From the NCBI GenBank assembly GCA_036362985.1, contig JAYGXS010000008.1, positions 6,339,280 to 6,403,279 on the forward strand: a stretch of DNA of 64,000 nucleotides, written 5' to 3'. The stretch comes from Ligula intestinalis. Its lineage: Eukaryota > Platyhelminthes > Cestoda > Diphyllobothriidea > Diphyllobothriidae. Both the position numbers and the translations under genes were made by a program. Shown in pieces: positions 22,080 through 33,990 of this stretch. The notes below the pieces were generated by a model. The model ran no database searches and was not told the origin of the DNA. It saw nothing but the letters and a program-made list of their open reading frames with translations. The number at the start of each line of letters is the position of its first letter. Position 1 is the first letter of the stretch.

Positions 22080-22880
22080 AGAGCAAAAAAATGGGTGGCT
22101 CCCATTCGAAAGAATAGAATTTCCCCTACACTACTTCCACAGTGGAATTTTGATCGTGTGATGTACTCTGACGTCGGAGGCAGTTTTTCACGAAACCTCT
22201 CAGCAAAATTCGCAGTCGGGTTTATTCTGTGGACTCTGGTTGTACAAATGCCAGCATTCAGCCTTTATACGCTAAAGTAAAGAAAGGCGAGAATGCCTCT
22301 TGCTGCGTCTTCGAGAGTGAATTGTTTGGCAGGGAAGACATCGTTAAGAATCGTGCAGCCGTTCAACTTCGCAGCGTTTTATAACAACGAAGGTATCATT
22401 GGCGTAATATAACCATATTTTTGATCCGGGCGTTTGAAACATGGCTTCATCTTATCTTTGTAGGAGTAGTTCGGCGAGCAGCCCAGATATCGGTGACCCC
22501 ATGGGGGAACCCTTCACTTGCTGGTAATACTTATCCTCAAACTGACAATAATTCTTAAGGCAGAGCCGAAGCAAGTCTAAAACGTGTTTTTTGGAATGGC
22601 AATGAGAGTTTCACCGAAGCGTCGACCTACACTCTTAAGTGCCAGGCTGTTTGTTATGGTGGAAAATAGAGCAACCACATCGAAGGATACAGTGCATCAT
22701 CAGACTTTCATTCAGGCCTTGTATTCTGTGGAGAAAACTCTGATAGTTGATGATGCTGTACTGCGATCCGTTCCCAAAGTGGTTCAGTTCTTTTATAATC
22801 ATTTGGAGAGGCAATACGTAGGTGATCCAAATAGTGGCACTATCATCCAGACGAAGGTGGGTTACCCGGGAAAGGAGGGT
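22080..22880 (-). pseudogene. Penelope-like element, reverse transcriptase core
   Basis: The minus frame reads GSPTYCLSK (for GSPTYGLAKWL), then motif A FDVVALFSTI (22660-22690), HVLDLLRLCLKNYCQF, motif B VKGSPMGSPISGLLAE (about 22480-22515) and motif C YYANDTFVVIKR (22389-22413). The first motif C aspartate is asparagine, so it is inactive. Stops occur after LLLQR and in the thumb. The motifs are ordered and continuous for more than 400 bases. The upstream end abuts the 5' edge of the LTR element at 22996. Confidence 0.83.
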
Positions 22881-22995
22881 TACCGGTAAGCCAAGCTGCA
22901 GGCTACCTGGCGCGTCCACGGGTAGCAGATAGTGGCGCGGCCATCAGTGAAGGTTAACTGCGAAATAAGCAGGCTCCCGGGCCAGGCGAATAAGC

Positions 22996-23420
22996 AGTCG
23001 CGGACGCAGCAGCCTGACAAGCTTGCGTCGAAGTGCACTTTCCCAAACGCTCACCGTTGTACTTTCTCGACGTCTCGATCAGCCCATCATAGTTCTCGCA
23101 TCTATGAGGCAATGAATGAGGAGCTTGCACGCGTGCCCGACGCAAGTTGCCTCTCTGCCCAAAATCTCCAGGGGGACCTACCCAATGAAAGATCTCCCTC
23201 TATCTGTCCTCTGGCCCGACTACTCTAAGACCTCACTTGGGCTGGGTCAACTTACTGATCGGACGTATCTCTCCCAAGTCAATCTATTCTCCTCTTCCGT
23301 TGTGTACACAATAAACTCTTCCTACTACTCTGGCCTTTCAAGACTTCTCTCCGCAGCACTAAGCAACCATTGTCTGAAGATCGCAGTTGCACGGTTTAAC
23401 TCACTTAACCCCCTGCGATA
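22996..23420 (+). repeat. 5' LTR
   Basis: About 90 percent similar by eye to 24161-24585. It contains GTGTACACAATAAAC, a likely polyadenylation signal region, and ends CCCCCTGCGATA directly before the primer-binding site. Confidence 0.8.
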
Positions 23421-23421
23421 T

Positions 23422-23440
23422 TGGTGACTTTCGGACGTGA
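23422..23440 (+). promoter_or_regulatory. Primer-binding site, tRNA-Trp-like
   Basis: TGGTGACTTTCGGACGTGA differs slightly from the complement of a tRNA-Trp 3' end. It sits one base from the LTR, as in the sister element. Confidence 0.65.
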
Positions 23441-24160
23441 GATGAACACTCAACTTCTGATCTGGTTGAGCTCAATCATCATCAAACCTACTCGCCTTCA
23501 ATTGAATTTCTCCTGTGTCATCTGATGTGACCGTGATATGGAGACTATCTGCACTGACATCCTGTCATGAAGCAATGTCGAGATCTTCAACCGCTCACAA
23601 CTGATGTGGCCTGCCTTCCCTGCGTAGTTGCTGACTTCCCGACCTGTCCCAACGCAGTTCTCTGCGTGATTTATGGACCTATCCCTACATTTTTGGCGAT
23701 TGGCATTCGCGACTTACTGCCGATAGCACATTCAGTCCAGGTCATGGTTACTTCCCAATCCAACATTGATGTCCCTTTATGATTGTCAGCACCCAGATCT
23801 CCTTCTCAATCCTTACCCTTCCTTCTACTGCCAACGATTCCTCTGGTTCAACTCATACTGATACGGCATACTGATTTGCTGTTGATGTTCAACCCGGCCA
23901 ACCAGGTTCCCTCCCACGTAGTTGAGATGCCCAATCTCCTACGACATGCCGATGCACGCGCAGTCGAGAAATTTCCTTTTACCGCAGACCCAGTTGCCCA
24001 CGCGGACGCTAGATGACATTTCCTCCTCCCAAGTGGCACTGGCGGCACTAACCCGCCTCTCGCAACCTCATTTTGGAACGTATCTCTCACACCTAACTTA
24101 GCTATTCTTCCTCCACTCGGATTCTTTCAGTTTCCTCGTTACGGTCGCCGGGGGGAGTAC

Positions 24161-24585
24161 TGTAGCGGGTCGAGCCTGCCTGACTAGCTGGCATTGAATT
24201 GCACTTTCCCAAGCGCTCACCGTTGTGCTTTTTCGACGTCTCGATCAGCCAATCATAATTCTCACATCTATGAGGCAATGAATGAGGAGCTTGCATGCGT
24301 GCCCGACGCAAGTTGCCTCTCTGTCCAAAATCTCCAGGGGGACCTACCCAATGAAAGATCTCCCCCTATTGTCCTCTGGCCCGACTACTCTAAGACCTCA
24401 CTTGGGCCCGGTCAACTTACTGATCGGACGTATCTCTCCTAAGTCAATCTATTTTCCTCTTCCGTTGTGTACACAATAAACGCTTCCATCTACTCTGGCC
24501 TTTAAAGACTTCTCTCCTCAGCACTAAGTAACAATGGTCTTAAGATCGCAGTTGCACGTTTTAACTCACTTAACATCCTGCGATA
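24161..24585 (+). repeat. 3' LTR
   Basis: It starts TGTAGCGGGTCGAGC right after the purine tract and ends TGCGATA. It carries the same internal ACACAATAAAC. Confidence 0.8.
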
Positions 24586-24780
24586 CACCGACTGCCTTAT
24601 AAAATGCCGCAAGGCCCAATTTCGATACTGTGACATTGCAAGCGGGAACCGCCTTTAAATAGGTTTGCTTGCCACCAAAACCACTGCCTTGTGGTTAGGT
24701 TCTTGAGTTAAAGTGCTAGAGGTGACAACTTCGAACAAAGAATCCGCTTGTATTCGAAATTCCTAAGAAACCACATAAAC

Positions 24781-27775
24781 ATGTCATCTTACGATTGTAC
24801 GACCCATGCTATGGCGTCCGCGGGAACTGACGCGTTCCGCAACCCTTGTCCGGTGGTGCGGGCGAATAATGTGCAAGCTGGACTCCTAAACGAAAAATGG
24901 ACTCTTGGTATTGGATGATGGAATGTGCGAACATTTGTGGAGCCTGGTACTTAAAGTCTGACAGCACACAGTCTCCATGAATATCATGTGAAGGTTTGTT
25001 GCTTGTCAGAGGTCCGAATCCCCGACTCAGGTGCCCTTGAAATCAAAATCCCGGGGGTCGATTCTAATTTCACCTTGTATCACAGCGGTTCGAGTGACTC
25101 ATCTGGTAGGCACGGTGTGGCTATTGCCCTCTCGGAAGAAGCTCACCGTGCACTACTAGCATGGGAACCAGTCAACGACCGAATGGCCTATGTTCGATTA
25201 AAAGGCCATTTTACGAACATCTCCGTCATATCTGTCTATGCACATCCGTCGGCGGCTGAACAGCAAGAGAAAGATAATTTCTACTCGCAGCTGCAGGAGC
25301 TAGCTGAACGACTCCCTCGTCGAGATCTGCTAATTGTTGCCGGGGACTGGAACGGCTGGACTGGGCCCGGTGACCCGACAAACAGCCACCTTATTGGTCG
25401 TTTTGGGCTTGGCTCTCGAACGGACAATGGTGAGAGGATGCTGCAGTGTGCCGAACAGAACCGACTGTTTGTTACCAACACATGCTTTCAGCATCGTCAC
25501 AAATATCTACTGACTTGGTATTCGAACGATGGCCGTACCGCCGGTCAGATCGATTACATTCTAGTTGGTTCACGGTTTCGCAGCTGGGCCCACGATAGCA
25601 GGTCAATGCGAGGTGCCGAAACTGGTAACGTCCACGGGTCTGACCATGTTCTCGTTCGCATGCACCTGAAGGTTCACCTCTCATCTGTGCCCAAACTGCC
25701 ACGTGCGAGACGCCTTGATGTCGCAAAGCTCCGGCAAACCAACACTACCGAGGCTTTAAGCACAGAAATCCAGTCCCGTCTTATGACCCAGGCTGACAAG
25801 GAGGGCAGTAGCAAGTGGCCATCACTGAAGACATCCATCTATGGGGCAGCTGAGAAGATTCCCGGATTCACTCAGCGGTGCCGCAGTGACTGGATCAGCG
25901 TAAGAACCCTACAGCTATCGGCCGGGACGACTCGAGCCAGGTCCCGGAACAATGCCTCCTTCCGCCAACTTCGAAAGCTGACAGCCAAGTCGGCTAGAGA
26001 TGATCGGCAGAAGTATTGGTCCAAAACGGCAACTTCTATGGAGCAGGCTTCTAATGTTGGTGACACCCCGACACGGTGATTCTGTTCGAGATGTGAATGG
26101 AGGATTTATTGCCGACAACTCGGCCAAGGTCGATCGCTGGCGTGAACACTTCGAGCACCTACTCAACTTTGGCGAACAACCCATCACACCCTCCCTCTCC
26201 TCCACAGCGGAGTTTCAATCCTCTCTGGCCTACGCAGAGTCGTGTGACATCCCTTTCGAAGACGAAGTTACCGATGCAATGCAGAGGCTACGCAACAACA
26301 TGGTGTGCGGGGAGGGTGGTATTCCTGCAGAAATCTACAAGTCCTGTGTCTACACCCTGACTCCTCGGCTCCATGAGGTGATTGTACAGGGCTCAGGTTT
26401 CTTTGTACCTGTCCACAAGAAGGGAGATAAGGCAAGATGCGAGAACTACCGTGGCATAAGACTTATCGATGTTGCTGCGAAGATCTTCGCTGTTGTTCTT
26501 CTCAGGCGCTTCCAGTCTGTACGTTACTCCAGGACACGACCCAACCAAGCCGGATTCCGAGCTGGGCGTGGATGTACGGATCAAATATTCACACTGAGGC
26601 GCACTCTAGAATTCCGCCATAGCTACCAGAAACCAACGGCCGTTTGCTTCGTAGACTCTGCCACCGCATTCAATTCCATCCATCGTGAGTCCCTGTGGCG
26701 AATAATGGAACTGGATGGAATGCCGACCAAACTCATTGCGATGATTAAGGCCTACTATCGGTCTACCACCGCATGAGTCCTGGTCCACAACAATCTCTCT
26801 TAGTCGTTCGATATCCGGTCTAGTGTCCGACAGGGCTGCGTCCTTTCACCCATTCTTTGTAACTACGTCATTGACTTGATTCTCAGCAAAGCCCTACATA
26901 AAGAGGACGGTGTTGAACTTGCACCCGGACGCCGACTAACTGATCTTTACTACGCCGATTATATTTTGCTGTTAGCCTCAAACTTTGATGGTCTGCAGTC
27001 AGTAGTGTTGCGGTCAAATGAGATCGCTATGTCGGTAGGCATTTCCATAAATTCCGGAAAGACAAAGTTGTTCTCAAGCTGCATCCCTGACCAGGAAAGG
27101 GAACCCCTGGGGATTCATGGCCATCAACTTGAAGAAGTAGACAGCTTTAAATACCTCGGGGCGAGGCTGCTACCGAATGGGCAGAGCAAGGACGACATTT
27201 TCTCCCGTATCGATGCTGCTCGCTGGGTTTTCTCAATCCTTTAAAGGCGCCTATGGATCCGACGTGACATCTGCATCGCCACGAAGATTCCTGTATACCC
27301 TGCATCCATCCGGTCAGTCCTCCACTATGGATGTGAATGCTGGGCTGTGCACGCTGAAGATGAGCGGAGACTGGAGGTCCTTGAGCACCAATGCCTGAGG
27401 ACGATCCTGCGAGTAAAGTATAGCGACTTCATCTCAAATGAGACAGTTCGCATCCGCTGCGATCGTATCACGAGGATATCTCAGGCCATTCAAGAAAGGC
27501 GACTGAGGTGGTTTGGACACGTTTTCCGTCGTCCGCCCCACGAGCTTACCTATGCTGCCCTCGACCCGGCACCGCAGCCCACCTGAAAACGTCGAAGAGG
27601 AGGGCAACTGAAGACCTGGCTAGACACCGTCCGTCAAGACATGGAAGCGGTTCTTGGACCTTCTATCTTCGGCCTCCGTCGCTGGAGAAGGGACTGCGTG
27701 GCGCTTTCGAGATCCTCTGCCGCCAATCGCCTTGCATGGGGAGGTACCGTTCGTGACATCATTAAAGCTGGCTAG
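24781..27775 (+). pseudogene. RTE-clade non-LTR retrotransposon, nearly full length
   Basis: The frame starts at ATG 24781 with stops at 24916 and 24952. The endonuclease keeps CLSEVRIPD, VAGDWNGWTG, TWYSNDG..QIDYIL and GSDHVLV, the apurinic-type catalytic set. At about 26063 the frame shifts with loss of some residues. The reverse transcriptase follows (FVPVHKKGDK, GFRAGRGCTDQ, CFVDSATAFNS), then stops at 26774 and 26801, SVRQGCVLSPILCN, and LYYADYILLLA, where the second aspartate of YADD is tyrosine. A stop at 27242 precedes the C-terminal CECWAVHAEDE and RLRWFGHVFRR. After a TGA at 27584 homology runs to about 27775, and a short AAGTAC repeat ends the element. Clearly dead, but the whole RTE order is preserved. 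Confidence 0.9.
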
Positions 27776-27839
27776 ATCAGGCATGATCACAGCCGTAACA
27801 AGTACAAGTACTAGCATCCTTAAGGGTGCGTCTGCCCTT

Positions 27840-28830
27840 TGAATATTTAGGAGAACATAGGCACGCGCATTACGGGAACCATTGTAGTTGAGAGAGGGAA
27901 AATGGCTCCATTCACAGAGAGCAGGAAATAAGCTAAGGTAGGGAATCATAATAAAAGGTCAAAAGGTGTAAAGGTTTGGACAATAACCACATCGGTTCTG
28001 CAGCCAGATCGGCTTTCAACTTCTCAATTTCCGTTTGGAATGGGAGTACAGAGTGCTGATATGTCGATGTATGGCGGACATATGGTAAACGTTTGGGCGC
28101 CTAGTACGAGAAGACGTCGCACCCATTAGCTCAGACTGGAGAGGGTGGGCGACCTCACTAAGGATACGATTAACAAATTGCTCGACCGTGTTAAAGTGTC
28201 ACTGTATTATAACGTCAGCTAAAAAGGCATAGAAAACACCGGCAGCTGAAGAGAGAATTCGGAGGCTACGTTTCAAAATAACTGAGTCTTTTTCTAAGTA
28301 AGACTGGAAAAATAACTAAAGAGCAGTAGAGAATGCATGGATCTACAAATCACCAAATTACGGCGTGCGAAATGAACACAAGCAGTGGATAAAATATAAA
28401 AGTTAACGGATTTTTATAAAAAGGTCTTCTATGTGAAGAGCAAATGTAAGGTTAGTTGCCAGAGTAACACCAAGGTATCGGAAAAAGGATACCTAGTTGG
28501 GCAGAATGTCAATAGGTTCAAGACAGGGAGAGGGTCGCAGTCGAAAAATGCACTGGACCGACTTCCAGTCGTAAAGTAGAAGGCCATTTGCTGACAAAAT
28601 ATGGAGTCCGCGGGGTTTATGAGCTTCAGTCTAGTGAGCTCATACACCTTTTTATTTACGAACGCGGCCTGCGTTTTCGTTGGATTAACATCGATTGGGA
28701 TGTGGGCCACCCTGTCAGTAAATGCAACAATGGCCTAACTGGCATAGTAGGTCTTTTCCATAACGATGGTTGTATCGTCTCCATTTGGCAGCCCTTGAAT
28801 CAAATACATGTTATTCCTTCGAAAGGGAAG
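27840..28830 (-). pseudogene. Non-LTR retrotransposon (CR1/jockey-like), reverse transcriptase C half
   Basis: Minus frames read GDDTTIV (motif C, near 28775), VNPTKTQ, FRYLGVTLATNLTFALHIED (28412-28482), then DSVILKRSLRILSSAAGVF (28230-28285) and HPLQSELMGATSSRTRRPNV. This is the palm end, thumb and C-terminal domain of a CR1/jockey-like element different from the 60 kb family. Several frame changes and stops are present. The likely 3' flank (27880-27965) is repeated at 21665-21765. Confidence 0.68.
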
Positions 28831-28839
28831 GTCTAAAGG

Positions 28840-29440
28840 CAATGCCCTATGAGTTCTATTAGATCCTGAATGGTGGGTTGATCCTCCTTCTCCTCATAAA
28901 AGTTCACGAATGGTTTCTACAGCTGGGGCCTCTGATATGGGCGTGCGGAGTAAGATGACATCAAAAGGCAGCATAATTTTCCTCTGGCCCAATTGTGACC
29001 GTTTTTATTTTGTTCATAAATTTTCCTACCTAGTGAATTGTTGTTTGTAAGAAACCTCATCTACTGAAATAACCAGTTTGCAAGCCCGTATGTAGGCAGG
29101 TCCCGGGGGGGGGAGGGACGCATAACCCTTAGGGGAAAGTCGTGCTCGTGCATTTTTGGGAGGCCGTTTAATCATGTCATAGCTGCGTCCGCAGGCTTAG
29201 CCATATACCAATCCTTGGCAGTGCTGACCTCTTATTCCTTCAGTTGACCCAGAGTGTAGCTGAGCTTTGCTAACAATGGATTAAGGCCCTCAACTTCATT
29301 GACTCTGAAGGACCCTCGATCGTTGAGGCACTTTGGGATTTTGCTTTGGTAGTCAACCTTATCAACGAAAGCCGTTGATTGGCCCTTTTCAGCTGGCAAA
29401 ATAACTATTTGGGCGTCTTACTTTAATGACATTTTTTCCT
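28840..29440 (-). pseudogene. Penelope-like element, N-terminal reverse transcriptase part
   Basis: The minus frame reads VILPAEKGQSTAFVDKVDY, IPKCLNDRGSFRV, then LNGLPKMHEHDFPLRV: the PLE fingers region with its LPKIHKP-like motif. Weaker matches continue toward 28840 (IQDLIELIGHCL). Stops follow KE and MT. A run of nine G at 29104-29112 interrupts the frame. The palm is missing; the neighbouring sequence is a different non-LTR element. Confidence 0.72.
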
Positions 29441-29840
29441 CTGTACGCCATGAATAGATTTTTCGGTGCAACATTATCGGAGTGGTGACTAGGCCCAACA
29501 ATCCATTATCACACTTCCCTGAATACTCACCCAATGGTGCACTATCGATCGGAGATCGATTAAGGCGCCGCCCATGATTTGTGATTTGACTCACGCTCTG
29601 CCCAGTCCGACAAGAACACGATTTGATTGGTCAAATCCTGTATGCTTTTGCTTGCCCCAAATAGCCTGTACTAAATACGCTAAAAGACTTCCACTTTTGC
29701 ACTCTTTTGTTGTGTTCTTTCTTGGGAACCCACACAAGGGATAGTTAAACAGTGATATCGCAGTACTCACGATGTCCATCTTCCTGGAGCAATTGTATTT
29801 TCTCTTGCAGCAATAACAAACTAAATTCGAAGCGGCTCAA
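29441..29840. other. No recognisable gene
   Basis: About 400 bases between PLE and gypsy relics. A 62-codon minus frame has no motif. Confidence 0.4.
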
Positions 29841-29844
29841 ATGA

Positions 29845-31480
29845 AGATGTTGGAGTCTATGATGAAAAAGTTAAGTTTGCATTTTTCTGATCCAAAAGCT
29901 TCGGCGAAACAGTCCATGTCAGCCGACGCAGCTGCTCCTTCAGGTACCGACATCACTTACGATCCCGACTCCGGTTTGACTTTTTACGCTTGGTTTAGAC
30001 GTTGAGAGGACATATTCCGCATGAAGTTTGCCAAGGCTGATGATGCTTGGAAAGTGCGCCTGCTACTACGCAAACTGGGCACCAAATAACACTAGCGGTC
30101 CACGCATATCACTCTGCCGAAATACCGTTGTGACGAAACCGTCCAGCGCCTGTCAGAGATCTTCGGCGAGAAGTCTTCCTCGTTCAATATTCAATACCAC
30201 AGTTTCAAACTGGTGAACAACGAGGCAGACGATTTTCTGAGGCTCGCCAGTACTGTCAACCGCGAGTGTGCTAGTTTCTAATTCCGAGAGTTGACCGATG
30301 ACCAATTCAAGTGCCTCAGCTTTGTGAGCACTCTGCAGTTACCTAGTTATGCTTAAATCCGGAGCCGTCTGTCCTCAAGAATTACGCACGATCCAAGGTT
30401 AACCCTGCAGAAATTGACTGCTGAGTGTCAGTGGCTCAAGAATCTTGCCGTCACCAGCATCCAGGCTATCATTCGCATGAAGTCAACGTCTCCACAGAAG
30501 CCTCAAGATCCTGTAGCGCGTCGTTCCCTGGCCGACGTCTGGCCTTCCTGTCGTGGCCTCAATCCATCTTGATCTCAAGGTCGTGGCGGCCACCAGACTT
30601 ACTGGCGCGCGTAACGTGGACAAACCACTTACATGTCCACCCACACACTGTCCAACCAATCACAGGACGACCTATCCAATGAACACGCGCTTTCTCTCTC
30701 TCTCTCTCGGTATACTGGCCTGACTGCTTTCAAACTGCCACTTGGAACCCGCTCAATCTACTTGGCGGTTGTGTTCTCCCAAGTCAGACTTCTTCCATGC
30801 ATTCCCCTTTCCTTTGTGTACACAATTCACCTTTCCTTCTTCTACGGCCATTGCCGACTTCTTCTCTACTAAGTAGCCATGGTCGGAAGATCACAGTTGC
30901 CTGGGTTTGACTCACTTAACCCCCTGCGATAATCCCACACTCAGAAAGCCACCATCAATATTATGGCAGTGCGGTGATTGGCATTTTGTTCACTTCTCTC
31001 CATCAAAGAAGCACCTATGTCGGAAATGCCATAAACATAAGCATAAAGAAGATAACTGTTCGGCAGACCAACCCCTCAAATCAAGGGCTGTTGACGGAAA
31101 GACGAGACGTTTGAACGGCTCTTCATCTTACTTTGGTCTAAAATCCAACTCCATTCTAGCCACCTTCAAGACTGAAGTTGAAGCACGGAAGGAAAATTTG
31201 ACAGTAATTTTCAATGGAAAACCTGTACGCCTGCAGCTTTACACGGCATCAGACAACAGCCTCATCTTCAAAAGCAATTGGTAGATGATTGCTGTCGTGG
31301 GAGATCCTTGGCCTCGTCTATGACCTCGCATCAGCGTCAGTTAGTTTAAACCCGGATACACGGTGCAGAATGTTTTTTGATCCTCGATTAGTCGTTTTGA
31401 AGAGAGGTTGCACATACTGTTTACTCGCTCTCCAGGCATTGTGTGGTATGCAGTGCCCCAAACTTTACCGATAAGTCGCT
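29845..31480 (+). pseudogene. Ty3/gypsy gag-protease remnant, split by a solo LTR
   Basis: The gag part (29845-30511) reads FYAWFRR, DDAWKVRLLLRKLGTK, TVQRLSEIFGEKSS, ELTDDQFKCLSFV and LTAECQWLKNL, typical of CsRn1-like gag. After the LTR (30512-30931) the frame resumes with a Cys/His knuckle (CGDWHFVHF..KHLCRKCHKHKHKEDNC), then a retropepsin-like LQLYTASDNSLIFKSNW, where the catalytic aspartate is tyrosine. Stops occur after RR, TK, SF and YA. Deleting the LTR and one copy of its 4-base duplication brings gag and the knuckle into one reading frame. Reverse transcriptase is absent; homology ends near 31480. Confidence 0.83.
30512..30931 (+). mobile_element. Solo LTR with 4-base target duplication inside gag
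   Basis: It begins TGTAGCGCGTCG and ends CCCCTGCGATA. It is flanked by ATCC at 30508-30511 and 30932-30935. It shares the internal GTGTACACAAT and terminal blocks with the LTRs at 22996 and 24161. It is a recombination product of a younger relative inserted in the older gag copy. Confidence 0.85.
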
Positions 31481-31696
31481 ATACGTGTGTTCGGAGGCTT
31501 AGGTTGTCCCAAACATAACAAAGCATTTTCCAGACTGTGGCCTCATCACAGCAGCCTGTGACGAGCAACCCAGTGCACTCCCAACCCCTACTCCACGTTT
31601 ACAGGACGATACATGATTTATTTCATGTTTTCCACCAGCAAAATATCTGTAAAAAGGACTATTAAAGAAGTGTGCATATCTATAATTTATTTTAGC

Positions 31697-31699
31697 TGT

Positions 31700-31742
<43 letters not shown>
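31697..31742. repeat. (TA)n microsatellite
   Basis: About 44 bases of uninterrupted TA repeat. Confidence 0.95.
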
Positions 31743-31743
<1 letters not shown>

Positions 31744-31899
31744 TATCATTAAGTGTGCATTTATAAAGCAAAGTATCTTTAAGTTTGTTAATCCTTTTTT
31801 TAATTAAACAATTGGCGTACATCTACTGCCAAATTTTATGAGAACTACATATGTGACTTTTGCAGTTCAGATGTAACGGCCGGTAGGGTTCACACTTAT

Positions 31900-32070
31900 T
31901 AGACCAATCAGAAACTTGTAATTTGAAGCATCGTTTCCCAGGTACAAATTTGAAGACAGCGTATGTTGCATAATTTAATGGCACCATAAATTTCGGGAGC
32001 GCGCATCAGACGCTTCATTCGCTGCATAAGCAGAATAACGAATAAGAAATTAAAGAATTGAATTCATACA
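31900..32070 (-). repeat. Dispersed repeat, partner of 19290-19450
   Basis: Reverse-complement similarity over about 150 bases with conserved block order. Unnamed. Confidence 0.6.
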
Positions 32071-33059
32071 GAAAAATTGATCCAAAAACATCAAAGTCAC
32101 TTGAGTTAGCCAAGGGGCAATCAATAAAGTAGGAAATTCAAACATTTTGGGCAGCAAAAACCACAGATGCTCTTGCTTTAAGCATTAGCTTTGAAGAAGG
32201 CGTAATATGCTACCAAACGAGTTCAAGAAAGACGACTATTGTCGTGCGCGCTTCCGATTACATATTTTGGCATTTATTAGGGCATCTAAAATCATACTCG
32301 AGCCACTGTGTTTAGAGGCTACTTTCAGTGCCCCACCATCAGGCACAGGTGGTATAGGCAGAATGATAAAGACAACGCGTCTGTGGCTCAATGTAAATTA
32401 CAATTTCAAGTTAGATCCACACCTGTCGGAGCCCCTTGGGGGTTGCGTTTATTAATGTCTTTTTTCGTTTCCCTGGCGCAACCGGAAGGGGGAGCAGGAT
32501 TACCAGCACCCTCTACCGTTGGGACGGAACAGAACACCCGTCACGCCAAGCCAATATCCACACGCAGGGTCAAACAACGAACGGAGAAAAATCGATCAGC
32601 CCAAGGCCATCACGTACAGCCGCAACAGTAAATTTTTTGATCGATAAAGTCAGTATTCGGTTCGACAAAGGACAACAAGTCCAACTGTCCAAACTGTCAG
32701 CAAACCAACAAATGTACTCCAGTGAGCAGAAGTTGAACTCTAATTATTATTCCGGAATTCTGACTTTTTCGATTTTGATAGGAAATATTGTTGTGCATTC
32801 TTCCATTAATATGTGTTTGAATGCATAAGGACAGTGAAAATTAAACACGAGCCGTTGGGCCTTGCGGCTTCTTCTAGTGTTCTGCCATCAATAACCAGGC
32901 ACATATTTCCGCCTCTCAAACTATATTTGCATGTACGCTCTTGATGGTGTCACGGTAACCAAGGCTGCGACATCGCGGTCTAATTGTGTCTTTTGTGAGT
33001 CCCCAAGGAAAAACACAACAATAAAAAGAGCAAAGGCAGAAGTCTTGTTACATACTTAG

Positions 33060-33357
33060 TGCAGCCTATTTAAGGCAAGCAAACGCATACCAGGTGGAAC
33101 CAATAAAATTGTGTTCTTGACGGGCTGAGTATGGTGATAGTCTGAACACTAATCATGGGCGGTGGCTTTATCGATCTCATCACTTGACGCGGCTTGTCCG
33201 ATCGATAGTGCACCATTATATGAGTAATCAGGGCTTGCCCCCAACAACTGAAACTACGATCCCGCTTGCACTTATAGAATGGAGAATGAATCCTCGAATG
33301 TTTCTTCAAGGTGCAACGAATCTGAAGCAAGCATGAACGGTCGGAACATAAAGTCAA
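33060..33357 (-). pseudogene. Possible decayed C2H2 zinc-finger exon
   Basis: The 95-codon minus frame contains LKKHSRIH, then YKCKRDRSFS, then LITHIMVHYRSDKP. These look like two fingers and a TGEKP-type linker, but the second finger has D where the second Cys should be and spacing is off by a residue. No splice sites or neighbours support a live gene. It may be chance. Confidence 0.35.
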
Positions 33358-33779
33358 AGCAAAACAGAACAGGATTAGTCCTCTTTTAAATTAAGACACG
33401 AAAATAGATCCATAATTTTTAGAAGTGCCCTTGGAGACAAACTGACCATCGCCAAACTCTTTTCTGCATTTCTTTATAACCTACAAAAAACGCATTCAAA
33501 ATATTTCAAAAGGTGGTTTGAGGATGACAAAGACGCAACTAAATCTAAAAGATTTTCTAGAGTTATCTTGTTAACGCAGCCAGCAGATTCAAAAAGGCCA
33601 AGCGAATTATGGCCTGTATTGCATGCGAAATTCTGGACTTCACAAAAGCTTGACAAACAATTGCACCACGGTATTGAGTAGACTTATAATACTGATCAGC
33701 GTACAGCCTAATCTCAAGGCACGACAGAATGTCGACCTATTAAATAACTTCGCTCTGAAAACTTAAAAGAATAATCTTC

Positions 33780-33990
33780 CCAGTTCTGTGAATATGCCCA
33801 TGGTTAATTTGAAAATTCAGTTTCTGGCAAACATGTGGTTATAGCAACGCTCCATTATGCCAAACTTTTGCAGAGAGAACATGTAGAAAAATGAATAACT
33901 GTCTGATGTGGACGCCGATTGGTCACTTCGGACTATATCAGTCTGCGCAAGTAAGCGAGATTGGCGTGTTGGGTGAGTGACTGCCACTAG
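33780..33990 (-). repeat. Copy of the repeat found upstream of paralogue A
   Basis: The reverse complement matches 17360-17560, including CTCGC..TGCGCA, CCAATCGGCG and TGTTTGCCAGAAACTGA. It has no coding sequence. Confidence 0.65.

Larger units (their letters stand above)
22996..24585 (+). mobile_element. Second copy of the non-autonomous LTR element
   Basis: The 5' LTR 22996-23420 and 3' LTR 24161-24585 are close direct repeats of about 425 bases, both ending TGCGATA. Between them are the tRNA-Trp-like primer-binding site (23422-23440), a leader homologous to 2700-2880 (GAGCTCAA..ATCAT), a 77-codon gag-start relic (23783-24016), and a purine tract CGGGGGGAG next to TGTAGCGGG at 24161. No protease, reverse transcriptase or integrase is present, and none fits in the 740-base interior. 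The first bases of the 5' LTR are altered and I find no target duplication. Confidence 0.82.
31490..33055. other. No recognisable gene
   Basis: It contains the AT microsatellite and the repeat at 31900-32070. 32480-32560 weakly resembles the region after the PLE endonuclease at 37460 and 58765 (GGATTACC..CACCCTCTACC). Open frames at 32207-32828 overlap in three frames and show no motif. Confidence 0.4.

Noticed and set aside
22996..24585. CRISPR-like direct repeats
   Set aside because: The long direct repeats are LTRs; no short repeat-spacer arrays exist in the window.
31613..31822. Frames containing a YIYIYI run
   Set aside because: Translation of the TA microsatellite.
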